DNA of 64,000 bases from Rhizophagus irregularis (lineage: Eukaryota; Glomeromycota; Glomeromycetes; Glomerales; Glomeraceae), in contig NC_089444.1 in assembly GCF_026210795.1 (NCBI RefSeq), forward strand, positions 3,338,501 to 3,402,500, written 5' to 3'. The translations under genes were made by a program, and so were the position numbers. Below the pieces are notes generated by a model. It ran no database searches, had not been told where the DNA came from, and worked only from the letters and a program-made list of their open reading frames with translations. Shown here in pieces: positions 25,501 to 35,435 of this stretch. The first letter of the stretch is position 1; every line of letters begins with the position of its first letter.

Positions 25501-27679
25501 TTATTCAAGAAAGACAATTAAATATTAATTCCTATAATAATGTAGTATTTGAATGGATACCATACAATCAGTTTAATGAAATTAAAGAAACAGGTAAAAA
25601 TAATTCTATAACTGTATATTCAGCAATATGGAAAAATGGTCCATTACATTATAATTACCATAATAAATATTATACAAGAGATTCAAATAAAGAAGTTGCA
25701 TTAAAATTTTTGCATAATTCACAAAATTCCATAGAATCTGTAATAAATAAGGTATAATATTTTTACAAACTGTTTAATTAATAACATGTGCTTTTTAACA
25801 TATCATTATTTTGTTTATATTTAGGCTAAAAAATACGATGAGTTTCTTATATTGTATGGAATATCTCAAAATCCAAATACCAATGACTATATATTGGCTT
25901 TATTTTCTGAAGAATATTGTGTCATATGTGATGAAATATGTACAGATATCCAGTATAAATGGTGTAAACCATGTAAATTTATGGGCTGGAAAAGTGGAAA
26001 TGATAAAATTGATAATTTATTAATTCAATTAAAAATTAATGAACCAAGTGATTTAAGGTTCGAATGGATACCATACAATCAGTTTAATAAAATTATGAAT
26101 ACAGGCAAAGGTCATTTTGTTACAGTATGTTCAGCAATATGGAAATATGAAGTTACTTTATTATGTTATAATGACTCACAAAAACTTCTAGATAAGGTAT
26201 GAAATAATTTTTAATTTAATATAATTTTCTTTAATTTAATAATATATTTTTAATTTAACAGGTTAAAGAATTTGATAGTAGCTTCAAAATATATGGATTA
26301 TCTCAAAATTCAGATAAAAAAGATTACATTTTAGTTCTTCAAAAAGAATATTGTTTGGAATATGGTAAAAAATACTGTAAAAATTGTGGAGTAAAATTTA
26401 CTCAAATAAAATATTTGTGGTGTAAACTATGTCAAATAAATAATTTTATAAAATGGACAAATAGAAATGAAAAATTTATTAATTTAATTCAAGAAATGCA
26501 ATTAAGGATAGATTCTTGTTTTAATATAGTATTTGAATGGATACCATATGATCAATTTAATTACATTAAGGAAATAGGTAAAGGTGGATTTGCTATAGTA
26601 TATTCAGCAATATGGAAAGATGGTCCATTAAAATATGATACTGGTAAGAAAACGTATACAAGAGTTTCAAACAAAAAAATTGCTTTAAAATGTCTGAATA
26701 ATTCAACAAATTTAATTGATAAATTCTTAAATGAGGTATGAGAATTTTCATGAATTTATAGTGTGATTAACCAAAAACCTTTTCAAAACTAATAATATAT
26801 ATTTTTAAATAGGTTAAAGAATATTCAATTAATAAAAAGAGTGATATTCTTAATGTATATGGAATATCCCAAAATCCAGATACAGACAATTTTATCATAG
26901 TTCTTGAATATGCAGAAGGTGGAAGTTTTAATAATTGGATAAATAATAATTATAAATATTTTGATTGGAAAAATAAAATACAAATACTACTATATATCAT
27001 TAAAGGTCTTAATGAGATTCATCAAAACAAGAAGGTTCATCATGATTTACATCCAGGAAATATATTATTTTTGACAAAAAGTTTAAATACTTTTAATAGA
27101 AAATCATTATTTATATCTGATATGGGATTATGTGAAGACGTAAATAATACAAGTGAGGTAGAATCTTATGGAGTTATTTCTTATATGGCTCCTGAGGTGT
27201 TAAGAAATGAAGCTTATACCAAAGCAGCAGATGCATATAGCTTTGGTATGATTATGTATTTCACGGCAACTGGAAAACACCCTTTTGTCAATCGCGCACA
27301 TGATTATCATCTAATATTAGAAATATGTGAAGGAATTAGACCTGAAATAAATGAGCTGGAAGTGCCAAAATGTTATGTTGACTTAATGAAAAGATGTTGG
27401 GATTCAAATCCAGATAATAGACCAAATACTACTGAAATACATGAATTAATTGAGTCATTTTTTAATTTCTATAATTTATATAAAAAAGGTGATTCAAATG
27501 CAATAGAAATTAGAAAGCAATTTATAGAAGCAGAAATTTACAGAAAATCATACCTTTCAGATTCTTTTAAAAAAATCAAACAACATCCACAAGCAATTTA
27601 TACGTCTCAATTAGTACCCAATTTTTTTACAAAAGATTTTCTGAAATCTGAATATTTAAGTTGCGCAATCCTTGATTGA
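22162..27679 (+). CDS. Protein kinase gene with nine tandem internal N-lobe exon cassettes and one C-lobe exon (11 exons)
   Basis: Exons: 22162-22506, 22583-22993, 23066-23473, 23546-23923, 23991-24368, 24447-24833, 24905-25294, 25371-25751, 25825-26196, 26262-26735, 26813-27679. All introns are 66-78 bases, phase 0, with donors GTATAA or GTATGA and acceptors TAG or CAG. Joined, they encode about 1,596 residues with no stop. Exon 1 has the start and a first N-lobe unit. Exons 2-10 each begin at beta4-beta5 (KKYSTKN..LYGISQNPDTNDYILV). They continue through a linker into FEWIPYNQF, a glycine-loop region, the VALK lysine and helix alphaC, and break right after the alphaC glutamate. Exon 11 carries the only C-lobe (HHDLHPGN, DMG, APE). 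The family is a TKL-like Ser/Thr kinase typical of Rhizophagus. The full join is my model; exon skipping or mutually exclusive splicing is equally permitted. Confidence 0.8.
22583..22993 (+). CDS. Kinase 1, exon 2 (N-lobe cassette)
   Basis: 137 codons. One loop Gly is left (EEGKSDFMTVYSA); VALK lysine and alphaC Glu are present. The first half of the exon is almost identical to exon 3 and its downstream intron appears identical to intron 3. Confidence 0.8.
23066..23473 (+). CDS. Kinase 1, exon 3 (N-lobe cassette)
   Basis: 136 codons. Loop ETGKSSFMTVYSA; VALK lysine and alphaC Glu are present. It is the nearest relative of exon 2, with an Asp-rich insert before YTRDSNKEVALK. Confidence 0.8.
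23546..23923 (+). CDS. Kinase 1, exon 4 (N-lobe cassette)
   Basis: 126 codons. Loop ETGKNGSITVYSA keeps two glycines; VALK lysine and alphaC Glu are present. The linker is shortened (FNWTSGNEKIDDF) compared with exons 2 and 3. Confidence 0.8.
23991..24368 (+). CDS. Kinase 1, exon 5 (N-lobe cassette)
   Basis: 126 codons. Loop ETGKNGSITVYSA as in exon 4; beta5 end reads ILVVTWTSGNEK; VALK lysine and alphaC Glu are present. Confidence 0.8.
24447..24833 (+). CDS. Kinase 1, exon 6 (N-lobe cassette)
   Basis: 129 codons. Loop ETGKNRFMTVYSA; the exon ends like exon 5 (NNLQNPVDSLINE), which suggests patchwork conversion between neighbouring cassettes. Confidence 0.8.
24905..25294 (+). CDS. Kinase 1, exon 7 (N-lobe cassette)
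   Basis: 130 codons. Loop ETDKNGSITVYSA (first Gly changed to Asp); an extra acidic stretch DYDDDDIN precedes FEWIPYNQF; VALK lysine and alphaC Glu are present. Confidence 0.8.
25371..25751 (+). CDS. Kinase 1, exon 8 (N-lobe cassette, alphaC Glu lost)
   Basis: 127 codons. Loop ETGKNNSITVYSA; VALK lysine is present, but the last codon is AAG, so the alphaC Glu is Lys (SVINK). Confidence 0.8.
25825..26196 (+). CDS. Kinase 1, exon 9 (Cys-rich cassette, lysine lost)
   Basis: 124 codons. Has a CVIC-x11-CKPC zinc-ribbon-like element between beta5 and the WIPY lead-in. Loop NTGKGHFVTVCSA keeps GKG, but the VALK lysine is replaced (EVTLLCY) and the end is Lys (LLDK). It cannot serve as a classic ATP-anchoring N-lobe. 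Confidence 0.8.
26262..26735 (+). CDS. Kinase 1, exon 10 (canonical N-lobe cassette)
   Basis: 158 codons. Carries CKNC-x11-CKLC, the only near-canonical glycine loop in the gene (EIGKGGFAIVYSA), the lysine (IALK) and the alphaC Glu (FLNE). It directly precedes the C-lobe exon and with it makes a complete kinase domain. Confidence 0.85.
26813..27679 (+). CDS. Kinase 1, exon 11 (hinge, C-lobe and tail)
   Basis: 288 codons. Begins at beta4 (VKEYSINKKS). Hinge VLEYAEGG is near residue 30-37. Catalytic loop HHDLHPGN is at 76-83 (HRD Arg replaced by His; Asp and Asn kept). DMG in place of DFG is at 103-105 and APE at 126-128. The usual Rhizophagus tail (KQFIEAEIYRK, HPQAIYTSQLVP) follows. All catalytic carboxylates are present. 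Confidence 0.9.
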   Translation, partial: VKEYSINKKSDILNVYGISQNPDTDNFIIVLEYAEGGSFNNWINNNYKYFDWKNKIQILLYIIKGLNEIHQNKKVHHDLHPGNILFLTKSLNTFNRKSLFISDMGLCEDVNNTSEVESYGVISYMAPEVLRNEAYTKAADAYSFGMIMYFTATGKHPFVNRAHDYHLILEICEGIRPEINELEVPKCYVDLMKRCWDSNPDNRPNTTEIHELIESFFNFYNLYKKGDSNAIEIRKQFIEAEIYRKSYLSDSFKKIKQHPQAIYTSQLVPNFFTKDFLKSEYLSCAILD

Positions 27680-29980
27680 TAATGTATTCAGATTAACTTT
27701 CAAATATCTTCAATATATCAATTAGATTCTCCAAACTCTTTAATATTTTACTATGGAAAACTTAAAATGCAGACAGATATCTGATTGTAATATTTTGTCC
27801 TTATTACAATACTTTTACATCTAATATAGAATTTGTTTAGTATCATGTATAGATGTTTGTTCATAATGTTTCTGCATCAAAACATCAGCCTTCTTTTTCT
27901 ATTATTAACACTAGTAATCTGAATTATAATTATCAATATTATTGATAATAATTTTAGAATAGAGTAATTATATTTTTTTGACATTATGTAGTTAGTTTTT
28001 GTTCTACACTGATTATAGATAGAGTATATGTAAGTTTTTACTTCATAAATAAAATCAGTTTGTAATTGAGCACATTTTTAACAAGCCTAAATAATGATTC
28101 TTAGATGATTAATACCTCAATTATTAGTCAACATCATATAATCTGACATTTACAATTTCCAGGAATCATTTACTAGTTACTTGATGGAAATTTAAAACAC
28201 ATATCAGCGTTTTTTACAGAAAATCCAAAGTATTAGATGTTTGGTGACTATGATTCTAACCTTTAAAAGTTTATTTGCTTAATCTGAAATTTAATCCCTT
28301 AAATTATAATTTGCATATTTAGTTTCATAATTCTTAACATAGATTAATAGATTATGCCAATCATACCATTCACATTATTGGCTGTTAGTGCAATACAAGT
28401 ATAATAATAAGTACTGTACATCTTCCTCAAAAAATCTATAATAATATAATAGTGACTAATAACATGCGTTACTAAATTTTTTTTTTAAAAAAAATAATTA
28501 TAAATAGTCTTTTTATTATAGATTGAACAGAAATAATATCAGATATACTAATACAAAATTTTAAGAGCCTGGACTTTAGAATAATCATGCAAAATTTTTA
28601 AGCGAGACCTTTTGTAATTTTACCAACCGAAAAAAATTTGGTGCTGGCCAGAACTACTATTATCGGCCAGCTGATTCAAGTAAATTTTTCTAAACCTTGA
28701 AGATTGATAATTTAAGAAGTTTATTGGTAATTTCATTTGCTTTTTTAGTAAGTATAATTGAATTAATTCTTTATCGGGTCCTTTAGAATTACTCATTGCG
28801 TACATTAGATAATTATTTAATGGTAGAAATTAAATTAATTCGTTAAAAATAGCTTAAATTCTATTTCAAATGCTTAGGTATTTCACTTATTATATTATTT
28901 TATAAATCCTCCTTTTACTTTTCTAGTTTAAATTATGCATAATATTTTTAAGAAGAAATAAAAAATTCATATTTTTATACAATCTTATAATGTTATGAGG
29001 TCATTTGTTGTGTATAACATAAAATACTAAAGAAGCTAAATATCAAAATAATTAAAAAAAGAAATTTAATTCATTTAAATGTTATCATATGTAGTTTAGA
29101 ATTATATGGCATATAAATACTTATTAATCATGCATCAAGAAGAAATTGGAGCTTGAATTAGAATGATAGAATACAAAAATTTAATACGATTGACACTTAT
29201 AAAAGTATTTTTTCATTATAATTTCTTGATTTGTCTTGTCCGTACGCTATTTAACTCAGTATATATGGTACTAGGTTGCATTTCTCTTAAATGAAAAACA
29301 GAACTAATAACAAATGCAAATATGATACATCATAGGAAAATTGGCGCCATATAAAGTTTTTTCAAAAAAACCTTTTTTAAATTTCAACATCAACATAGTT
29401 AACCATAAATAAACGTATTTTAATTTATATTTTACTTGAACTTATTATTGAATCTATTATTATGCAACAAATAATAATATTATGCTACCAATATTTTCTT
29501 TAACTAAGGTAGATGTACAAATAAACTATTATTGCATGGAATAATATGATACATCACATTATTTTTTTAAATAAAAATTACCATGCCAAAAATAAGTAAT
29601 TTATTTTAATTATTCTTATATATGAAACAATCGAATTATGATCTTATAACAATTTTACTTCATTTCAAAAAAAAAAAAAGTGAAGATCAAAAGCCAAAGG
29701 ATTTACCTCGATAATTTTATTAATTGATTCATAGTAGTTAATTGAAACCAACTGTTAAATTTTTGTAACAATTAGAGCAATAGTCTTAGTCATTGCTAAA
29801 GCTATAGTAACGTTTAATAATAGTTTGTTAGAACTTATAAATTAACCTTTGTAAATATTGTGCAATGCATTCCGATCCAAAATTGTTTTCATTATAAAAA
29901 AATAACAAAATATAGTAATTTTATCTTTATGTAGTTTTTTATTACTAAATTCATTATTAAAAAAAGTAAAGGAGTCTACC
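27680..29980. other. Region downstream of kinase 1
   Basis: The first about 430 bases (to about 28117) match the sequence after kinase 2 (50023-50405), with shared blocks such as CCTTCTTTTTCT and AATAAAATCAGTTTGT. The latter contains AATAAA and could be the poly(A) signal. The rest is AT-rich without a recognised gene apart from one small ORF. Confidence 0.55.
28620..28805 (-). CDS. Small hypothetical protein, 61 codons
   Basis: Minus-strand frame starting MYAMSNSKGPDKELIQLYLL and ending SSGQHQIFFGW. The composition is balanced and polar, unlike the low-complexity frames around it. No domain is recognised. It may be a remnant of a longer gene. Confidence 0.3.
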   Translation of the reverse strand: MYAMSNSKGPDKELIQLYLLKKQMKLPINFLNYQSSRFRKIYLNQLADNSSSGQHQIFFGW

Positions 29981-30212
29981 AGGACCCAGAAATATATATA
30001 AAAGGGTCAGGTTTGAGTTTGCGTATTTTGAACTAAAAAAAACATGAAAATCTTTCCTTTTTTAGATAATTTTTGATAATGCCAGTCAGAATTTTATTTC
30101 CTATTATAGTAACCGACTGACATTATCATAATTCCGGCCCTGAAAAAATGCGTACAGCTATAGTAAAAAAATTTTTTCATTACCTGACCCCATATATATA
30201 TTTCTGGGTCCT
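29981..30212. mobile_element. MITE with AGGACCC terminal repeats
   Basis: The ends are inverted repeats: AGGACCCAGAAATATATATA at the left and its complement ending GGGTCCT at the right. They are flanked by AGTCTACC (29973-29980) and AATCTACT (30213-30220), which match at 6 of 8 positions and fit an 8-bp target-site duplication as in hAT elements. The interior matches 1741-1885. The terminal heptamer is shared with the element at 61479-62893. Confidence 0.65.
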
Positions 30213-30820
30213 AATCTACTGTATTTAAATAGATCTTAGTGATATAACAAGTTAAAACAATTTCAACAATGTTGGTTTTATAATTATCAATAATTCGGCA
30301 TCACTAATAATTTACTCTTGAATAAGAACTGGATTTCTATAAGATGAAACGGTTGAGATTACAGTACTAGGCACGGTCCTATAACTTGTCAATTTTCAGC
30401 TACAATACATTTAAGATTTTCTGAGATTAGAATGTGAAACAATAGTAAGTCATTAATAAATCTTATGAAATAAAATGTTAAAATCTTAGGGATAAAACAG
30501 TGTTATATTAATTATAAAAAAAACTATTTTCTATGTTTCGAAAATTTATTTGGGTACTTGCTATAGATTCCTTGAACTAATAATCAATGACTAAATAAAT
30601 TTAAGAATGTTAAAAACTGAATATAAAGATTGCATAATAATTTTTAAAGTGTTCAAACATCATTTTTTCTTAATTAAAAATAATGCATTTTGAATATTTA
30701 ATATAAAATTATAGTAGAACGTTACAAAAAATCGTATTGGTAATTCTCATTTAACAGATTTATTTATAGATTAAAAGTTAAGCTGTTTAAAAAAAGATTA
30801 AATCATGTATATTATAATTA

Positions 30821-31082
30821 GGGATGGCAACGGTCGGTTATGGTCGGTTATAGTCAGTTATAATCAGTTATAGAAATTTAAACAGTCGGTTATGGTCGGT
30901 TAAAAAATCGGTTAAACGGTCGGTTAAATGGTCGGTTATACCATTTTACTTAAATAATTAGTCAAATGGTCGGTTAAACGGTTAAAAATGGTCGGTCAAA
31001 TGTTTAAATGGTTGGTCAAACGGTCAGTTAAATGTGGTTAAACGGTCGGTTAAACGGTTATGATTATAACCGTTGCCATCCC
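30821..31082. mobile_element. Foldback element built of CGGTCGGTTA repeats
   Basis: The ends are inverted repeats GGGATGGCAACGGT and ACCGTTGCCATCCC, flanked on both sides by TAATTA. Between them, the units CGGTCGGTTA and GGTCGGTTAAA repeat with small changes. No ORF. It is a short non-autonomous element. Confidence 0.6.
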
Positions 31083-31453
31083 TAATTATAATACGAACTG
31101 TTATTACAAAAGTTATCAAAAGTCATTTAAATTTATTATCAAAATAAAAATCTTTTACATGGTTTTTTTCTTTGTGAAATCAAATTGTGACCTTTTACTG
31201 ATAATATAAAAAAAATTAAATTTTTCGAATATTAATAAGATAATGTCACTCATCTATTTACAACTGAAAAGTTTTTAAATATAAAAATTCATTTCTTTTG
31301 TCAGACAATAAATTGGAAATGTTACGTGTGAAACATATTTGATATATATAATGTACATTAAAGGAAAAGATAAAAAGAATTGCAATAATTTTTTTTTCTT
31401 TTTACATTCGTTAATCATTGACCTTTAAATTTTCTCGTGTTACATCATTACAT

Positions 31454-32212
31454 TGTTACCACCGATTTATGACGTTTGGTAGGTAGTAACAGAAAGAAAA
31501 ATAAGGATCGGTTTATTAGTGGTAAGGTAATATAATGATACTATATAACAATCGATAAAGTAAAAGTGTATATATTAAAAATCGATACTGAATGATTATA
31601 AGCGATAATATATGATGCGATAAATTAAGGTAGATCAAGTGGTGGGTGTATATAATAATAGTTAATAATATAATGTATACGGATAATCAACGATGTATAA
31701 TGAAAGAAATAAATAATAATAAAATATAATAATAATAAACGATATGAAACAATGTAATAAAATGTGATAAATCGTATATAAATAATTCGGAAGCAAATCA
31801 ACAAGTTTATTCGTTAATAAAAAGAATACGATATTACTGCCTCAACCGGCGCTCTGTAATATCCTGATATCTATCTTATAACAATAAAACTAAACGAATT
31901 CAAACTGAACTATCTTAAAATTCCTTCCAACACCAACCCTTTTTATAACGTCAAAATATTAATACGATTCTGTCCTTTCGTCCAGAACCGTCATTTTACC
32001 ATAATCGCCTCCCGGCCAATTGTGGCGATCTGGGCACATTTGTCTATACAGCCACTTATATTTAGCCACTTTACATTGCTAAGCTTCCGCTTTTTATCTA
32101 ATCTATAAACAACCAAAATCAGCTACAGGTAATCTATCTAAAAATAACTAAAAATAACTAAAAGATAAAAATAAACAAATAAAAATAAAAATAAAAAAAA
32201 TATACCGTGACA
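31454..32212 (+). mobile_element. Probable solo LTR inserted upstream of the arrestin pseudogene
   Basis: Compared with copy A, the arrestin upstream region is interrupted here. ACATCATT occurs on both sides (31442-31449 and 32213-32220), as expected for a duplicated target. The insert runs from TGTTACC to GTGACA, with a TATA-like TATATAAATA at about 31776 and C-rich sequence not seen elsewhere in the duplication. It has no coding capacity. Exact borders are uncertain. Confidence 0.45.
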
Positions 32213-32389
32213 ACATCATTTTTACGTCATAATGTAAATTATCAAAATTTTCCTTATAAAAATCTCGTTTCTAGTTTTCCAAGTTGAAATATTCTACCAT
32301 TAAATATATTTTTTTATATAAAAATTTTATTTCAAAAAATATATTATTTATTTTTCTATTATTTCTCTTTTTTATAATAATTAATAACC

Positions 32390-33006
32390 ATGGTGGCAAT
32401 AATAGCAGCATTTACGGCTTCAGCACCTTTATCAACAGATTACCTTAAATCAGACTTTATGTTTCCTCATATCATCCAGAAATAACTTACACTTCATATA
32501 AGATTCCCACATGCGGTTGCTCCTAAAAATATTACATTAAGTTTCATTGGGAGGGAAAAAAATCCGTGCGTAAAATTTATTCATAACTGAATGAGGTCAT
32601 GAATTGGTAACAATTTAATTTATCATTTGAATTATAACTATTGGATCATTTCATACATTCTAAATCATGAAACTTAATTGAGTTTATTTCCTGATCAAGG
32701 TGGACCATTTCAGATAATCAACTTCATGCTGGACACTTTAAGGTAGTTACATCTTAGCAAGCAATTTAGCTCAAATTTTTTTTTGATGCGTAGTAAATTT
32801 CAATGCATCATAGTTAATATTATAATTAGTAATGATGTTTTAACGACAACCACAAGTTCCAATACAATATTTGAAGCAAATACTTCAATAAGAATTTCTT
32901 CAAATATTTCTCCTACCGGTAAAACAAAGCATATGTCAATCAGAAATCAAAATGCAAATTAAAGTCGCTTTTGAACGTGACTCAGAATTGACTCAGAATT
33001 TAAATA
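32390..33006 (+). pseudogene. Arrestin-like pseudogene (copy B)
   Basis: The ATG and first codons follow 18147 closely (ATGGTGGCAATAATAGCAGC, reading MVAIIAAFTASAPLSTDYLK). It then loses frame within 25 codons and has many small deletions. Recognisable islands include the ISFPHAV-like segment, TGGACCATT and AAACAAAGCATATGTCAATC. It ends with GAATTTAAATAA like the intact gene. It is about 400 bases shorter than the intact gene, so large internal deletions occurred. Confidence 0.8.
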
Positions 33007-35435
33007 ATTGGAATATCTTTTTTAATAACGAACTTGAGAAACTAGTAATAGAGAATAAGCACACTAAAATATATCACATTTTTCATTTTTTCTATTATCT
33101 TTTCTTTTATAATATTTTTAACATTAATTTAATTCCTTTTCAAGTTTTTCACTTCCTTTTATTCTTGAAAATGAAAACCAAATTATGATTTAAATGATAC
33201 AAGATTTTAATATAATATTCTAAATTTTTTATAAAATTTAATTTTAATTTAATCCTTTTACTAGTATTTAAGGGTACGATACTTAATTTTTTTATCCTAT
33301 AATTTATATATATATTTTGCTTCTATATTTTATGTCATATATTCTTATCCATATATTTATTTTATCCATATTATTAGCTTAATTTTATTAATCAAATCAG
33401 CAAGGGAAAAAAATTAATTGGGAATTTTCGTACTCTTTTTTGTAACATTTCTTTTATCAGTTTTTCTCTTAGTCATTTCAAAAGTCAAACATCAGCACGA
33501 TTTACTACAAAAATTCATAAAAAAAAATAATCTTGTGCATAATTTTTAATTTTTTTTCTTTTCTTTTTTTAATAAAAGAAACATTTTCTCGTGCGCCTTG
33601 TAATTTCGTTAAGAATGATCCTTTTTTCTCGATTTTTCTATATTTCGCCACAACGTATAATACTTTGTTCCAAAAATTGTGAAACAAAAAGTGTAAAACC
33701 GAAATCTGATCTAAACCATTTACTGATATGATTACGCAAAATTTAAGAAAATTGAACACCAAAATTTGCCCAAACATTTGGCTGACATACCGAAAATTAA
33801 TTGAGGAATATTATGAAAAAAAAAAAATTTTCAAACAACTATTAAGCAAATAATTAGCACAATACTTATATTATCTAGAATATAGTTAACTGAACATAAA
33901 AAATATCCTCAATTGTAAATTTCGACAAATGATTATCTGAGTGTTAAAAAGAAAAAATATTTTTTTTTAATATGTATATAAAAACTTGAGTAAATTTTCA
34001 TAGAAATTATATAAGTGGATACAAAATTTAAAAATTTTTGAGTAAATTACTAAATTTTTTAATTTTGTAATATCTTTTCCCACATTCTATATATTGTTCA
34101 GGATCCTATTGTTGCTTAGATTAATAAATCATTTATGTACAATTAAATTTTATCATATGATTACTGTGTGATGATTGTACAAGTTTATAAATAGTAATCA
34201 TTCAATTTTTGTATAATTTTTAATATCAAGGTTACAATGTATAGTACAAAAGAAAATACTGTTCCTTTTTTGGTTAAAATTTTTTTTTCTTTCAGTTTAG
34301 TGATGGTAGGTATGATTTTTTTTAGCATTTCGTTTCTAATTTCTTTTTTTTTCTTTAGGTTCAGTTTTGCAGTAAAAAGTATATCTATTGCTCTTTTTTT
34401 TGTTTTTGTTTTTCTCTAATTTTCTTTCTTTTTTAGGTCTTTAAGTTCTTCCAGTTTTGCGAAAGGGTACTTTCTCTCTTTTTTTTGTTTGTTTCTTATA
34501 TTCATTTCCTATTAACTTTATTTCATCCTTTTCTTTATGGATTTTGTCCTTGAACTTTTCTTAATCTTTGTGAATTTCGTCCTCGACTTTCTTTATTTTC
34601 ATTCCTTCTTCATCACCCATCTTTGTTTTTATTTATTTTGTTTCTTTTTCACCTCCCTTTCTTCATCATCTCTTTTTTCCTTGTTTCTTTTTTTCTTTCA
34701 TTTTCTTCTTTATTCCCTTTATTTTTTTGTTCTCCTATTATTCCCTTGTTATTCCCATTAACCTTTTTTTGTTTCCTTTCTATTCCTTTATCTATTTTTC
34801 ACTCTCATTCTACTCCTCCGTTATTTTTTTTCATTCCCTTTCTTCCTTCTCATTCCCTTTGTTTCTTTTTATTTCACATTATCTCCTTTCATTTCTCTTA
34901 CATTTCTTTATTCTTTTATTATTATTCCCTTTATTTACCAGTGCATCTTTACAATTGATTCTTTTTTTAGGTTATCATTGCGTCATTTACTGCTAGTACT
35001 GAAAATGAATAAAATTTTTGATTTCGGGTTTGTTAAAAACATAAACTTTTAAAATAATAAGCTTAGCAGTGTATTTGCAATGAATAAATTTATAACATAC
35101 AAATATATTTGGTGAAAAAAATTTTAAATCAATTTATTATATTTATTTATAAATTTCACTCTGGTTTATATGTGTAATATAAAAAAAAATTATTTTATTT
35201 TTTTCGAATTTTATCTACATTACAATTATGTATTTTTTTTTACAAATACTAAAAATTCGCTTCTTGCTTAAATGTCATGTGACTTCAACACCGAAAAAAT
35301 TCTTATTTACTTAATGTGATACAATATAATCAAATATTATTCTTCTAACCTTAATCCTCAAGATAACCTCAATGAAATGAAATACAACACAAATTTTTTT
35401 AGTTATAACTGATGTACGGTAACATATTGATACAG
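33007..35435. other. Duplicated spacer (copy B) with a polypyrimidine insert
   Basis: The first about 800 bases follow the copy A spacer: post-stop AATAACGAAC, the TAATTTCGTTAAGAA block and the GTGAAAC minisatellite with fewer units. Homology resumes near 35100-35435. The kinase array is missing: the spacer runs straight into another arrestin upstream region at 35436. Confidence 0.6.
34290..34960. repeat. Polypyrimidine tract of about 670 bases
   Basis: The plus strand is almost wholly T and C (units such as TTCTTTTT, CTTTCC and TCATTCCC). The Phe/Leu/Ser-rich frames across it are artefacts of composition. It is absent from copies A and C, so it arose or was inserted after the duplication. 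Confidence 0.6.

Noticed and set aside
22583-26735. CRISPR-like or satellite array (regular units of about 480 bp)
   Set aside because: Units are coding, bounded by GT-AG introns, and encode kinase N-lobe sequence, so this is an exon array in a eukaryotic gene.
34237-34996. Several Phe/Leu/Ser-rich frames suggesting membrane proteins
   Set aside because: They lie in a polypyrimidine tract where any frame looks hydrophobic; no start context, and the tract is absent from the paralogous copies.
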